Counted from the stretch's first letter, positions 26,114 through 35,614 are shown. The stretch is 64,000 bases of DNA from Halococcus sediminicola (GCF_000755245.1 NZ_BBMP01000009.1:1-64000); one strand, 5' to 3'. The notes: a model not told the origin generated them from the sequence alone. A program made the numbers and translations.

Positions 26114-26380
26114 TTATGCACCTAGGTACACGTGACCGATCCGTGTATCTTGGGGAGTGGCTACATCACTCAGTGTTCTCGCTCAGATATCGTCCAATTT
26201 ACCACACACGTTTCCGCCGAGAAATTCTACTGGCTTAGTGGTAGGCGAGACTCTTCAAGCAACACCGAAGCGCTGACTGGTATTTCGTCAGGGCTCTTGA
26301 GAGCCTCAATCCAGAGTTGCTGCGCTGCTGTACCGAAGATTCGGATGCTTGCGCGAAAATACAACCGACATGTGGCCGAT

Positions 26381-26953
26381 TCAGACGAGAAGCTGAATAT
26401 CGGCATCGGCCATCCGCTGAAAGGCCGTCGCCGCGCCAACACCGACTTCGACACCATCGTAGAAATCGTCCGGATCGTAATCGAGCAGATCGATGGTCAT
26501 CTGACAGGCCTGCATCTCGACGCCACTCTCGAGCGAGGTCTCGACGAGCTCCTCGACGCTTGCGACGTCGTTGTCGGCGATGCGTCGTTCCATCATTTTC
26601 GCGGTTGCTCGGTCCATGCCCGGCAGCGCGGCGATGGCGTTCGGGATGGGCATGTTCGGGTTGCCGACCGAACTCAGACCCAGCTCCTGAGAGTGTTCCT
26701 CGTGGAGGATTTCGAGACCCCAGAACGTGTGAAACACCGTCACGTCCCAGCCGAAGGCCGCCGCCGTCGAGGCTAGGATGAGCGGCGGATAGGCCATGTC
26801 GAGACTACCCTTCGTAGCGATGATGACCATCTGCTGGCCGTTCTCCTCGCTTTTGACCGCTGCGAGTTCGTCTTCGAGTTCCTCGATACGCGCTTCGAGC
26901 GCCGCAGCGTTCTCAATCGATTCGCTGCCGGTCGATTTCGTTTCCGTACTCAT
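26381..26953 (-). CDS. DsrE/F/DrsH-like sulfur-relay protein
   Basis: A 190-residue protein. Residues 12-37 form a coiled coil (AALEARIEELEDELAAVKSE). A DsrE-type domain follows: MVIIATKGSLDMAYPPLILA at its start and a conserved Cys150 in MQACQMTIDL, the position that carries persulfide in relatives. It lies 61 bases downstream of tusA on the same strand and is probably its sulfur partner, as in bacterial and archaeal dsrE-tusA pairs linked to thiosulfate use. Confidence 0.88.
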   Translation of the reverse strand: MSTETKSTGSESIENAAALEARIEELEDELAAVKSEENGQQMVIIATKGSLDMAYPPLILASTAAAFGWDVTVFHTFWGLEILHEEHSQELGLSSVGNPNMPIPNAIAALPGMDRATAKMMERRIADNDVASVEELVETSLESGVEMQACQMTIDLLDYDPDDFYDGVEVGVGAATAFQRMADADIQLLV

Positions 26954-27014
26954 TGTTTATCTCTCACACGTCGCGTCTGCTGCGTGCTCAGACTCCCGGA
27001 GGTGAACGCACTCA

Positions 27015-27272
27015 TCATTCGGTCTTGCGAACGTAGTGTTTGTAGACGTCCTCGCCACCCTGCTGACTTTCGATCTGGTCGACTAGCTCGACGCCGTCCG
27101 TCGTATCAGCCCAACCTTTGAGGTCGCTCATGCTGCCGGGGTCGGTCGCCAGCACTTCGAGAACCTCCTTGGGCTGGAGATCGTCGGTCGCGTCTTTGGT
27201 CTTGATGACTGGCATCGGACAGTTCTCGCCCTGTACGTCGAGCGTCGTCGTAGCGTCGTGTTCCGTACTCAT
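27015..27272 (-). CDS. tusA: TusA sulfur carrier
   Basis: An 85-residue protein with the TusA signature ENCPMPVIKTKDA; Cys18 in CPxP is the persulfide carrier. It moves sulfane sulfur between a donor such as a rhodanese and a DsrE-type acceptor in the cytoplasm. It is first gene of the leftward tusA-dsrE pair and divergent from the rhodanese-dioxygenase operon. Confidence 0.93.
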   Translation of the reverse strand: MSTEHDATTTLDVQGENCPMPVIKTKDATDDLQPKEVLEVLATDPGSMSDLKGWADTTDGVELVDQIESQQGGEDVYKHYVRKTE

Positions 27273-27305
27273 TTTCGTATTGCCTCTGATTCACAATACA
27301 ATACA

Positions 27306-27450
27306 AGGCCCTAAAAGTGTTGCGGATATTGATCAATACATACACTGTGGTAAGTGAAACCGCCCTGTTCTGGGCTTTTCTCGCGACTCTGTGCTATTTT
27401 GGAAACTCACTATTGTTCTTCTTCCACCATACTATGGAAACCCTTATTTG
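27306..27450. promoter_or_regulatory. Divergent promoters and palindrome between tusA and the dioxygenase gene
   Basis: A perfect 12-base palindrome TATTGATCAATA lies at 27327-27338. A TATA-like element for tusA (minus strand CTTTTAGG, about 27311-27318) lies between it and the gene. For the rightward gene, CCCTTATTTG (about 27439-27448) lies about 28 bases ahead of ATG 27474. The palindrome is a candidate operator for tusA. Confidence 0.5.
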
Positions 27451-27473
27451 CCTCACTCCGGTATAGGCGAGTG

Positions 27474-28661
27474 ATGAGTGAACAGGAATTTCCCGAGCCA
27501 GACGTGGACGTAGAGTCCATCGAACCGGCTAAGCTGAAGGAACGAATCGACGACGGCGAAGACGTGTTCGTGCTCGACACGCGCGCGAACGAGGAGTTCG
27601 AGGAGTGGCACATCGACGGTGAGAGGGTCACTACCCACAACGTACCGTACTTCGAGTTCCTTCTCGGCGACGTCGACGAGGAAATCTTTGAGGGGATTCC
27701 CGAGGACAGGGAGGTAGTGGTGCTCTGTGCGAAGGGCGATTCGAGCGAGTACGTCGCCGGCCTCCTGAAAGAGCGCGATTATGATGTGAGCCACCTCGCG
27801 CGCGGCATGAACGGTTGGGCGGAACTCTACGAGTACCACGAACTCGATACCCAGGAGAATCTGACCATCGCTCAGTACCAACGGCCCTCCAGCGGCTGTC
27901 TCGCCTACCTCGTCGTCAGCGGCGACGAGGCCGCCGTGATCGATCCGCTGCGAGCGTTCGTCGGCACCTACGCACAGGATGCACGCGCACTCGGGGCAGA
28001 TCTGACCTACGCGCTCGACACGCACGTCCACGCCGACCACATCAGCGGCGTTCGCACCGTCACTGAAAACACCGAGGCGACGGCCGTCATTCCCCAGCCC
28101 GTCGTCGACCGCGGCGTCGAGTACGACATTGAGTACGAAACAGTCGCAGACGGTGATTCCATCTCGGTCGGTGAAACCCACATTGAGGTGCTTCATACGC
28201 CCGGCCACACCTCGGGGATGACTTCGTATCTGGTCGAGGACGTGCTGTTCGCCGGTGATGGCTTGTTCCTCGAGAGCGTCGCCCGACCGGATTTGGAGGA
28301 GGGTGCAGAGGGGGCAGCCGAGGCTGCGGGCGAGCTCTACGACACTCTCCAGCAGACGGTTCTCGAACTGCCCGACGACACCGTCGTCGCACCGGGACAT
28401 TTCAGCGACAACACCGAAACCGACGACGGAACCTATACCACACAGCTCGGTAATCTCGAAGAATCAATGGACGCGCTCGACCTAGACCGCGAGGAGTTCA
28501 TCGAGTTCATCCAATCGGACATGCCGCCACGGCCGTCGAATTACGAGGAGATCATCGCCACCAATCTCGGTGAGCGCGAGACGAGCGACGAGAAAGCCTT
28601 CGAACTCGAACAAGGGCCGAACAATTGTGCGGCCAGCCAAGACGCGCTAACGAGTGATTAG
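27474..28661 (+). CDS. Rhodanese-persulfide dioxygenase fusion (ETHE1-like)
   Basis: A 395-residue cytoplasmic protein. The N-terminal rhodanese domain (residues about 12-120) has Cys85 in VVVLCAKGDS. The metallo-beta-lactamase-fold domain that follows has HVHADH (184-189), HTPGHTSG (241-248), GDGLF with Asp262, RPDL and APGHF, the pattern of iron-dependent persulfide dioxygenases rather than beta-lactamases. It should pass sulfane sulfur to the iron site and oxidise it to sulfite. The ATG at 27474 is preferred because the TATA box sits about 28 bases ahead. The next gene starts right after its stop. Confidence 0.9.
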   Translation: MSEQEFPEPDVDVESIEPAKLKERIDDGEDVFVLDTRANEEFEEWHIDGERVTTHNVPYFEFLLGDVDEEIFEGIPEDREVVVLCAKGDSSEYVAGLLKERDYDVSHLARGMNGWAELYEYHELDTQENLTIAQYQRPSSGCLAYLVVSGDEAAVIDPLRAFVGTYAQDARALGADLTYALDTHVHADHISGVRTVTENTEATAVIPQPVVDRGVEYDIEYETVADGDSISVGETHIEVLHTPGHTSGMTSYLVEDVLFAGDGLFLESVARPDLEEGAEGAAEAAGELYDTLQQTVLELPDDTVVAPGHFSDNTETDDGTYTTQLGNLEESMDALDLDREEFIEFIQSDMPPRPSNYEEIIATNLGERETSDEKAFELEQGPNNCAASQDALTSD

Positions 28662-29168
28662 ATGATTGGACCGGAGCTACTGACGATACTGGGCCAACTC
28701 CCCACCGGACTCTTCCCGCGCGGCATCAGCCAGTACGCCGTCGGTGGCGTACTCATCGGGCTTGGAGTGTCGACTATCTACCTCGGGACGGCCATCACGC
28801 CCGGCGCGAGCACGTTCTTCGAATCTACCCTCTCGTATTTCTCGGAAATTCCCCGGTTCAACCGGGCGAAATACCTCGCCACCCGTGACTGGCGGATCGT
28901 CTTCACGCTGAGCATGGTCGCCGGTGCGAGCATCTATGCGCTCACGCTCGGCGGTGGAGGCTGGACGACAGACGTGGGAGCGTGGCGGCTGCTCGCTGGC
29001 GGCGTGCTCGTCGGCATCGGCACGCGACTCGGTAAGGGCTGTACCTCCGGGCACGGCATCAACGGCATCGCGTCGTTATCTGGGACTTCCCTGGCAAATG
29101 TCGCGACCTTCATGCTGGCGGCAATCGGCGTTGCACTCTCAATGCAAGCGCTTGGAGTTTCGCCATGA
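28662..29168 (+). CDS. YeeE/YedE-type transporter, first half
   Basis: A 168-residue membrane protein with four or five helices and the family signature GTRLGKGCTSGHGINGIA, with Cys127. Relatives (TsuA, PmpA) move thiosulfate or sulfur compounds through a cysteine-lined path. It directly follows the dioxygenase stop and overlaps the second half by ATGA, so the two probably form one transporter. Confidence 0.9.
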   Translation: MIGPELLTILGQLPTGLFPRGISQYAVGGVLIGLGVSTIYLGTAITPGASTFFESTLSYFSEIPRFNRAKYLATRDWRIVFTLSMVAGASIYALTLGGGGWTTDVGAWRLLAGGVLVGIGTRLGKGCTSGHGINGIASLSGTSLANVATFMLAAIGVALSMQALGVSP

Positions 29169-29632
29169 GCACAAACGACTCCCGCAACCCGCTGTTCATG
29201 CCATTAATCGTTCTCGGTGGCGCGCTGTTTGGCTTCGGACTCGCCTACAGCGGGATGGCCAAACCTGAGATCGTCCTGGATTTCCTCCAGCTACAAGACT
29301 GGGGACTCGTGTTCGTGATGGGCGGTGCAGCGGCCGTCACTGGAACAGTTATCACAGTTGCAACGCGGTATCTCAGCCGTGCACCGCTCACCGGCGAGCG
29401 GTATGGCAAGCGTGAGAAGACCTTCGACCGAAGTGTGCTCCTCGGTGGAGTGATCTTCGGTGTCGGGTGGGGAATTTCGGGACTTTGTCCTGGTTCGGCG
29501 TATGCCAGCCTCGGCATCGGGAATTTCCCCATCTTGATCGGGATCGCCGGGATGTTCCTCGGTGCGTATGCACAGGGGTACTGGCGTTCCTATCGAGAGA
29601 ACACTACTGGAACGGCCACACCAAGTGACTGA
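29165..29632 (+). CDS. YeeE/YedE-type transporter, second half
   Basis: A 155-residue membrane protein with the second signature WGISGLCPGSAYASLG, Cys108. Single-chain YeeE proteins contain both cysteine motifs; here they are split over two genes, a common arrangement (PmpA/PmpB-like). Last gene of the dioxygenase operon. Confidence 0.9.
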   Translation: MSTNDSRNPLFMPLIVLGGALFGFGLAYSGMAKPEIVLDFLQLQDWGLVFVMGGAAAVTGTVITVATRYLSRAPLTGERYGKREKTFDRSVLLGGVIFGVGWGISGLCPGSAYASLGIGNFPILIGIAGMFLGAYAQGYWRSYRENTTGTATPSD

Positions 29633-29652
29633 GACTCTCGACCAATTCACAG

Positions 29653-29853
29653 ATGACCACAACAAACACCGAGCGATACACGGACCACAAGCGACACGAC
29701 TGCGATCGATACGTTGACGACGAACAACTGTCACAATGGAGTAGTACTTGTAGCTTATCACTCATGCATGCTCGAGAAACGGTAACTGAAGAACCGAACA
29801 CACCCCGACGACAAGAAAGAGCTTCGTACGATTCAAATTTGACCCAGCTATGA
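29653..29853 (+). CDS. Possible small ORF
   Basis: A 66-codon frame starting MTTTNTERYTDHKRHDCDRY and ending with an ATGA overlap to the DUF2270 gene. The overlap and charged composition are mildly in favour. There is no recognised family or domain and it may be chance. Confidence 0.22.
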   Translation: MTTTNTERYTDHKRHDCDRYVDDEQLSQWSSTCSLSLMHARETVTEEPNTPRRQERASYDSNLTQL

Positions 29854-30620
29854 GCAATCCTGAACTGAATTCGGCCGAGAACGATCAACCTGACTCCGAG
29901 AGAGACGGATACGACTGTGATGAGTCGTTTGACGCCAGGAGCGAGGAGGCTCGGACAATGGGACGCGGGTTCTTTGAGGAGTCGAGTGCACCCGGATCGG
30001 CGATGGCGCACCTCTATCGGGGCGAAATCCACCGGATGAAACTGTGGCGTGAGCGCCTTGACCGAACCTCAAACTGGGTAGTGACGCTCATCGCCGCTAT
30101 CCTCACCTATGCGTTCTCTGCTGCAAACCGTCCCCACTATCTCATCCTCGTCGGTGTTGTGATGGTAACGGTTTTCCTCGTCATCGAAGCCCGTCGGTAC
30201 CGGGGATACGATATGTGGCGGTCGCGGGTCCGGATGCTCCAGCGAAATGTATTTGCGTACTCGCTTGACCCCTCTCAGGGTATTGAAGACCCAGACTGGC
30301 GCCCACGCCTCTCTCGAGACTATCGTAAACCTCACGTGAAAGTCTCCTATGAAGAGGCGATAGCACACCGCCTTCGAAGAGTGTATCTTCCGCTGTTCAC
30401 AGTACTACTTGGGGCATGGTTAGTCCGTATTCTCCTCACTCATGGGGCCGGGACGTGGCCGACGACTGCCGCGATCGGTGCACTACCAGGAACGCTTATC
30501 ACCGCTCTCGTTGCAATATTCTACCTGTCACTTGTCGGAATCACATTTCGTCCACGTGTCTGGCAGGCGACCGGTGAACTCCGGAGGAGTGAAATCGGTG
30601 CGTGGGACGATATCGAATGA
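29850..30620 (+). CDS. DUF2270 membrane protein
   Basis: A 256-residue protein: acidic N-terminus of about 45 residues, then MAHLYRGEIHRMKLWRERLD, a DUF2270 hallmark. Helix pairs follow at about 70-110 and 175-235, with a cytoplasmic loop between them carrying EARRYRGYDMWRSRVRMLQ. The family is common in haloarchaea and of unknown role. No tie to the sulfur genes beyond position. Confidence 0.85.
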   Translation: MSNPELNSAENDQPDSERDGYDCDESFDARSEEARTMGRGFFEESSAPGSAMAHLYRGEIHRMKLWRERLDRTSNWVVTLIAAILTYAFSAANRPHYLILVGVVMVTVFLVIEARRYRGYDMWRSRVRMLQRNVFAYSLDPSQGIEDPDWRPRLSRDYRKPHVKVSYEEAIAHRLRRVYLPLFTVLLGAWLVRILLTHGAGTWPTTAAIGALPGTLITALVAIFYLSLVGITFRPRVWQATGELRRSEIGAWDDIE

Positions 30621-30740
30621 GGGAAACATCATATAGCGAGACAGAGATGCACGTAGGTCCACAGCAAGTTCCACGACGAAGAAATTCCGAGACACAGCTG
30701 TAAAATAATCGCTGGGAACTGCCAGGTATCGCTTAGTGTG

Positions 30741-30854
30741 ATGTTTGAAGCGGACTTCATCCTGATCTTCGCCATCGCGGTAGGATCGATATCACAGACA
30801 TATGTTGAGGACAAACGGCGAACCCCGCCTCACAGATATCGATTTCTAGAGTGA
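30741..30854 (+). CDS. Possible small membrane peptide
   Basis: A 37-residue frame: MFEADFILIFAIAVGSISQT forms one hydrophobic stretch, and a basic tail ends RRTPPHRYRFLE. The topology is plausible for a real peptide but no family or clear promoter is seen. It is the only candidate in the otherwise empty 30621-30909 stretch. Confidence 0.3.
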   Translation: MFEADFILIFAIAVGSISQTYVEDKRRTPPHRYRFLE

Positions 30855-30909
30855 TCCCAAAAGTACATCAGAGACGGCGGAACCCGTTTCATGACGATTG
30901 TGCGCAATC

Positions 30910-30938
30910 GTGCAGAATATGCACAACATCTTTATCCG
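30910..30938 (+). promoter_or_regulatory. Promoter with palindromic operator
   Basis: GTGCA-GAATA-TGCAC (30910-30924) is an inverted repeat directly ahead of the TATA-like CTTTATCCG (30930-30938), which lies about 28 bases before ATG 30964. The arrangement suggests that the regulator encoded next binds its own promoter. Confidence 0.55.
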
Positions 30939-30963
30939 CTCCCCAATTATGGATACCTAAGCA

Positions 30964-31368
30964 ATGCCCGACTCAATGGCAGATTACCTACGCGCAGACA
31001 TGGAATGCGAGGGGCTCCTCAAATGCTTCCACGGTCTCACCGATCTGGACCGAGACTGTTTCGAAGTCGTCGTTAGCGACGAAGCGCCGATGACTATCGA
31101 TGAAATCGCCGACGATGTCGACCGCGAACGATCGACCGTATATCGATCGATCCAGCGGCTTCGGCAGGCAGGATTCGTCCAGAAAGAACAGGTCAACTAC
31201 GAGCAAGGTGGCTACTACCACGTTTTCTCGCCGACTGATCCCGATGTCGTCGCAGACGATATGCAGCGAATGCTCAACGACTGGTATGCGAAAATGGGTC
31301 AACTCATTGGCGAGTTCCGAACAAAATACGACACCCACGACCAACCAGCGGCGGCTGCTGAGGGGTAA
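30964..31368 (+). CDS. TrmB-like winged-helix regulator
   Basis: A 134-residue regulator. The winged helix spans about 20-90 (TIDEIADDVDRERSTVYRSI as turn and recognition helix, FVQKEQVNYEQGGYYHVFSP as wing). A C-terminal helix (MQRMLNDWYAKMGQLIGEF) probably dimerises. Similar in build to the protein at 63357-63815. No ligand domain is present. Two Cys (CEGLLKCFHG, DRDCF) near the N-terminus could sense sulfane sulfur given the neighbours, but that is speculation. Confidence 0.82.
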   Translation: MPDSMADYLRADMECEGLLKCFHGLTDLDRDCFEVVVSDEAPMTIDEIADDVDRERSTVYRSIQRLRQAGFVQKEQVNYEQGGYYHVFSPTDPDVVADDMQRMLNDWYAKMGQLIGEFRTKYDTHDQPAAAAEG

Positions 31369-31483
31369 TCTTTCCCGTTCAAGGACGAATACGGCACTCA
31401 TTTACTGTTTCACGGGGCTATCGGTACCAAACGGACCAAAGCACTATTACGCAACACGCACAATACTCTCGTGTATGTCTGGT

Positions 31484-33501
31484 GTCGGCTAGGTCGGTGC
31501 TGAATGCACGGAATGGATGTTCGTTGCAGCCGGTTTCTTGACGTAGCAAATGAGCCGCGGGCAGAATCGGGTCGCTATTTCAGGATCAGTGTCTCAAAAC
31601 GTGAAACAAACGAGCGTCCAATAGAGCTGTCGCTCACGACCGGGCAGTCACAGGGGACGGCCAAGCCTCAGTCGGGCGGATCGATCCCGTACCACTGCTT
31701 CGCTACGGTCAGGAACTGGTTTGCGTCCACTCGCGGTGCGTACGTGTGGTTCTCGCCGTCGATGGCAATCTTCACGAGGAGGTCCACCAGCCGCCAAACA
31801 TTGTAGAGCACGCACGCGAACGCGAAGTTGAAGAACCGATAGTCGTGTTCAGTCGAGGTGGTTCGCACCATGAAGTGTTTCTGCTTCTTGAAGCCGTTCT
31901 CAATGCCCCAACGGTGGCGATACCACCGGATTAACCGCTCGATCATGTGAACGAACGCCTTGCCGTCCATTTGCTGATCGTCGGTGTTATCAGCGGTTAC
32001 ATAGGGGTGATTTGTCTCGAACACCACGGTTTCGCCGGTGTCTACGTCTCCCTCCTGCGCTTTCTGCTTACGCTCTTCGACGTCCTCTTCGCGCTGGATA
32101 TCCGCGAGCAACCGCGAGAACGACATCCCCTCGCTCGGTTCGCCGTCCACGTCCTCGAACTCCCACTCGCCGCACAGCTCCGTCCATACTGCTGAGAGAT
32201 CGTCGTCTTCATCCTCGTCGTCGTCCGAATTCGATCGCTTTGGGAGATAGACCTGCTTGCGGGTGGGCGTCCCATCGTCGGCTTTCTCCTCGGTGATATG
32301 GAACCGTTCGCCGTTGCGGTACATCCACGCGATGGTGTCTGCTTCGTCGCTGGTGGCGAAGATGCGTGTCGGGTTCAAATAGTGGACACCGTGCTCTTCG
32401 CAGGTATTCTTCACTGGATCGCTGTCGAACTCGCGGTCCATCATCACGAGGTCGATGTCGACCATCTCGGTCGCCTGCGACAGGAACTTCTCGACGATTT
32501 CGTCCTTCGACTGACCGCGCACGCGCGGGAGCATCGAGGACGAGCGGGACGTCCATCCCGACGATCTTGAGCACTGCCCACTGATAATAGTCGTTACCGT
32601 CCTTGTGCCCGAGGATATTGCCTTCGTGATCCTCCACGTCGCCAGTAAACGGGAATCCCTTGGTTTCGTCGATGGCCGCCATGACTGACCCATCGAGTTC
32701 GCCGTTCTGACGGGCGCGGGCGATCAGCATTCGCGTGGTATTGCGGAGCATCTCCCGAATCTCCGCGACAGAGAGCTTGCCGATCTGGTAGCGGTGGGTC
32801 GATCCCGTCGGGATGCGCTCGCGCGTCGTATCGAGCGAGAACGACGCCGGACCGCTCCGAGCGTACATGTCCTCGCGCATCCCCATGTAGGCGTGTTGCT
32901 CCCAGAAAGCGTTCTCGTGAATCTGCCAGTTCTGGCCACGGTCGAGCGCGAAGGCATCGGTCACGAACGGTTTGGCCTGTTGCCACACCTCGTCGGTCTT
33001 CTCGGCGACAAGTTGGTGTTTCGGACGCCCGTCGGCTTTCGATTTGCCCGCATTATTCGTTCCAATCCGGTCAGGAAGCGAGACTTCGCAGGTGCGTGCA
33101 GCCCTCACAATCGCGTTAGCACACTCCTGTACCACGTCGCGCAGTTCCGCGCTGAAGCGTTCGTTCCATGCCCGCCAGAACGTCGATTGATTCGGGAGCG
33201 TCTCGAATCCCAGGCTTTGACGGAGCGAGGGATGCGCTCGGAGATGGTCGTGGAGGGCGGTTTCGTCACAGCCGTTGATCTCCTTGAGCAGGCATGCTCG
33301 CACCAGTAGCGCCATCGGATACGGTCCCGAGTACGGCGCGAGCGAATCATGCGCGGCGAGCGTGAGATGGTCGATCGGGAGGTCACAGATCAGCGTCTCG
33401 ACGTCGGCATAATCCATAGCATGCTCGCACTGTGACTGCGCGATGGTCGTGACACCCGCGACGAATCCATCGAGATCGCCGTCTATCAACACTTAACGAC
33501 T
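31484..33501 (-). mobile_element. IS4-type insertion sequence, defective copy
   Basis: Related to the intact element at 41092-43298. The low end reads GTCGGCTAG (31484-31492), the mirror of the intact copy's CTAGCCGAC end. The high end near 33493-33501 (CTTAACGAC) matches less well, so that end may be cut. The transposase carries a 2-base deletion. Similarity to the other copy extends through the roughly 180 bases after the transposase stop. Confidence 0.75.
31668..33492 (-). pseudogene. IS4-type transposase, frameshifted
   Basis: The first part reads from MLIDGDLDGFVAGVTTIAQS to DVPLVLDA. Then, compared with the intact copy, two bases (AT of GCTATCCCG) are missing near 32530, and the rest (RVRGQSKDEIVEKFL to CYGIDPPD-like end) continues in another frame. 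The DDE residues are split over the two frames. The N-terminus also lacks the 60-residue extension of the intact copy. Confidence 0.9.
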
Positions 33502-33552
33502 GTATCGCCCACCACAACCTTCATATAGATTGTGAAAATACGATTTGATGCG

Positions 33553-33696
33553 ATGTCACAGAGCACCCTCGGTCGAATCTGGAATCGTCTCACAGCACGC
33601 TACGAACAGGACACAGAATCCGACTGCTGCGGGACTACTGTTGGAGAAATCACACAGGACTCGCCCGAAACCGAATCGGAGAACTGCTGCGAATAG
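33553..33696 (+). CDS. Small protein with two CC pairs in a metalloid-resistance operon
   Basis: A 47-residue protein starting MSQSTLGRIWNRLTARYEQD, with DCCGTTVGE near the middle and SENCCE at the very end. Vicinal cysteines bind soft metals and arsenite. A TATA-like CATATAG (about 33523-33529) lies about 27 bases upstream, and the ArsR-type gene starts 22 bases after its stop. The downstream permease also has a DCC motif in its loop. It could be a metallochaperone or sensor. Confidence 0.65.
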   Translation: MSQSTLGRIWNRLTARYEQDTESDCCGTTVGEITQDSPETESENCCE

Positions 33697-33718
33697 ATAC
33701 GAAACGCAAAGGTACGAT

Positions 33719-34102
33719 ATGTCTCAGACAGACTCACCACCCGACGAAGCCTACAGCGCGCTCGACCGATTGTACGACGACCCGGAGGCACGGATCGCCG
33801 CCCTGCGGGACTCTCGCCCTCCCGAACGAGATGTTGCCGGTCAAGAAGCCGTCTTCAAGGCGCTCGCCAACGAAGACCGCCTCCGCGTTCTCGAAACGCT
33901 CCGCGAGTCCGAGTGCTGTGGCTGTGAATTGCAGATCGTGCTCGATGCACCGCAATCGACGGTCGCCACGCACCTCCGGAAGCTGAAGAACGCAGGGTTG
34001 GTTAAATCGCGGAAGAAGGGCAAATGGAGCTACTACCGCATCGCCGATACCGCGGCGCTCGAACTACTCGATCTCGCCCACGCCATTCAAGAGGACGCCT
34101 AA
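33719..34102 (+). CDS. ArsR-family regulator
   Basis: A 127-residue winged-helix repressor. The helix-turn-helix is [20 protein letters not shown] and the wing [18 protein letters not shown]. The metal-binding element [10 protein letters not shown] places three cysteines at the start of the DNA-binding unit, the type III-like CxC position of ArsR proteins. It stands before the permease with one base between them and probably represses this operon until metalloid binds. Confidence 0.9.
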   Translation: MSQTDSPPDEAYSALDRLYDDPEARIAALRDSRPPERDVAGQEAVFKALANEDRLRVLETLRESECCGCELQIVLDAPQSTVATHLRKLKNAGLVKSRKKGKWSYYRIADTAALELLDLAHAIQEDA

Positions 34103-34103
34103 G

Positions 34104-35063
34104 ATGCTTCCAGCGGGACTCGAAAGCGGCCTCATCGACTCGTGGAACTACTTCGTTCATCTCGTGGTCCTCCTCGTCCCGCTGTTCATCGGGGCGTCGT
34201 TCCTCGTGGGCCTCGCACAAGAGTATCTCCCACCGGAGAAAGTCGAGCGAAAGCTTCGCGGGCACGATGAGGGTGCGGGGAACGTCGCTGCCGCCGGACT
34301 GGGCGCGGTGACGCCGTTCTGTTCGTGTTCGACTGTGCCTGTACTGGCTGGATTATTGCAGGCAGGCGCGCCGCTCGGGCTCGCGTTTTCGTTTCTGCTG
34401 GCCTCGCCGCTCGTCAACGAGATCGCCGTGTTGTTGCTCGTCGGCCTGTTCGGCATCGAGGTGACGGTCTGGTACATCGTCATGACGTTCGTCGCGGCAG
34501 TCGTCGGTGGACTCGTGATCGGGCGGCTGGGATTGGTCGAACAGGTCAAAGAAGTCAGTATTACTGACGATACCGATCAAACCGTCGCAGCGGATGGCGG
34601 AACGGTCGACTGCTGTGCTGGGGGAACGACGCAGACCGAACAGACCCACAGACAGCACGTCGAGAGTGCCGCGCGTGATGCATGGTCGTTCTTCGTCGAT
34701 ACGCTTCCGTATCTGGTTTTCGGGATGGTGATCGGGGCATTGATCCACGGCGTCGTCCCAGTCGACGTGCTCCAGACCGTCCTCGGGTCTGAGAACCCCC
34801 TAGCCGTGCCGCTGGCTGCGCTCGCCGGTGCGCCGGTCTACGTCAGCCTCAGTGGAATGTTGCCCATCGCCGCCTCCCTCAGCGAACAGGGGATCGCTAT
34901 CGGAACCGTTCTCGCGTTCGTCGTTGGCGGAGCTGGTGTCAGCATCCCGAACGTGATTCTCCTAAACAAACTCTTCAAGCGCCGGCTGTTGGTCGTTTAC
35001 GCTACCACCGTCGTTGCAATCGGTGTCGTCGTTGGTGTCGTATTCAATGTTTTCATCGTCTAA
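34104..35063 (+). CDS. ArsP/DUF318-type permease
   Basis: A 319-residue protein with eight to nine helices. The two family signatures are [15 protein letters not shown] (residues about 70-84) and [16 protein letters not shown] near the C-terminus. DUF318 permeases include ArsP, which exports organoarsenicals, and YraQ types. The central cytoplasmic loop contains [15 protein letters not shown], whose CC pair echoes the small protein two genes upstream. The substrate could be methylarsenite or another soft metalloid. Confidence 0.88.
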   Translation: MLPAGLESGLIDSWNYFVHLVVLLVPLFIGASFLVGLAQEYLPPEKVERKLRGHDEGAGNVAAAGLGAVTPFCSCSTVPVLAGLLQAGAPLGLAFSFLLASPLVNEIAVLLLVGLFGIEVTVWYIVMTFVAAVVGGLVIGRLGLVEQVKEVSITDDTDQTVAADGGTVDCCAGGTTQTEQTHRQHVESAARDAWSFFVDTLPYLVFGMVIGALIHGVVPVDVLQTVLGSENPLAVPLAALAGAPVYVSLSGMLPIAASLSEQGIAIGTVLAFVVGGAGVSIPNVILLNKLFKRRLLVVYATTVVAIGVVVGVVFNVFIV

Positions 35064-35194
35064 GTTACCCTGTTGGTCAGTCAGACATCCATCTTCACTT
35101 CCGACAATATCGTGAAAACACCGATTCGCCGCCCTGACGGTCCAGGTCACGAGCGCCCGGGATCGGCTTCGTATCCGTAACAGTCTGTTCGGTG

Positions 35195-35614
35195 CTATTC
35201 GAGGGCGGCGACCGCGTCGACGGTGACTGCGGCACCACCGAGTAGTTCGCAGGCTCCGACGGTCGTGCGCGCTGGATACGGTTCCTCGAAGTATCGCCCG
35301 TAGGTTTCGTTGACCGACTCGTAGGCGTCCATATCGGCAAGATAGAGCGTCAGCTGAAGCACGTCGTCCATCCCCTGTCCGTGCTGGTTCAGTTGGGTTT
35401 CGAGGTTCTGTAAGGCGAGTTCGAGCTGCTGAGCGGGAGATTCGTTGCTTTCGACCCGCCCTTCGTGTTCGGGCAGCTGCCCCTCGATGAAACAGAGGTC
35501 CGAGTCGCCGGTCTTCTTTCCGTAGCCGCCGATGAACTCCGTTCCATCGCGCTGCTTTCGACTTGTCTCGCTCGCTCGGTCTGAAATCGATCTACTGACT
35601 TGCTCTGATTGCAC
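35195..35614 (-). CDS. RidA-family protein
   Basis: A 139-residue protein of the YjgF/YER057c/UK114 (Rid) family. FIEGQLPEHEG and PARTTVGACELLGGAAVTVD match the family core, including the Arg that anchors the carboxylate of imine substrates. Rid proteins hydrolyse reactive enamines and imines from amino-acid metabolism. It is transcribed against its neighbours and not part of the ars genes. Confidence 0.87.
   Translation of the reverse strand: MQSEQVSRSISDRASETSRKQRDGTEFIGGYGKKTGDSDLCFIEGQLPEHEGRVESNESPAQQLELALQNLETQLNQHGQGMDDVLQLTLYLADMDAYESVNETYGRYFEEPYPARTTVGACELLGGAAVTVDAVAALE

Noticed and set aside
28087-28392. Rhodanese-dioxygenase as a beta-lactamase or glyoxalase
   Set aside because: The N-terminal rhodanese with Cys85, the RPDL motif and the sulfur-gene neighbours favour persulfide dioxygenase.
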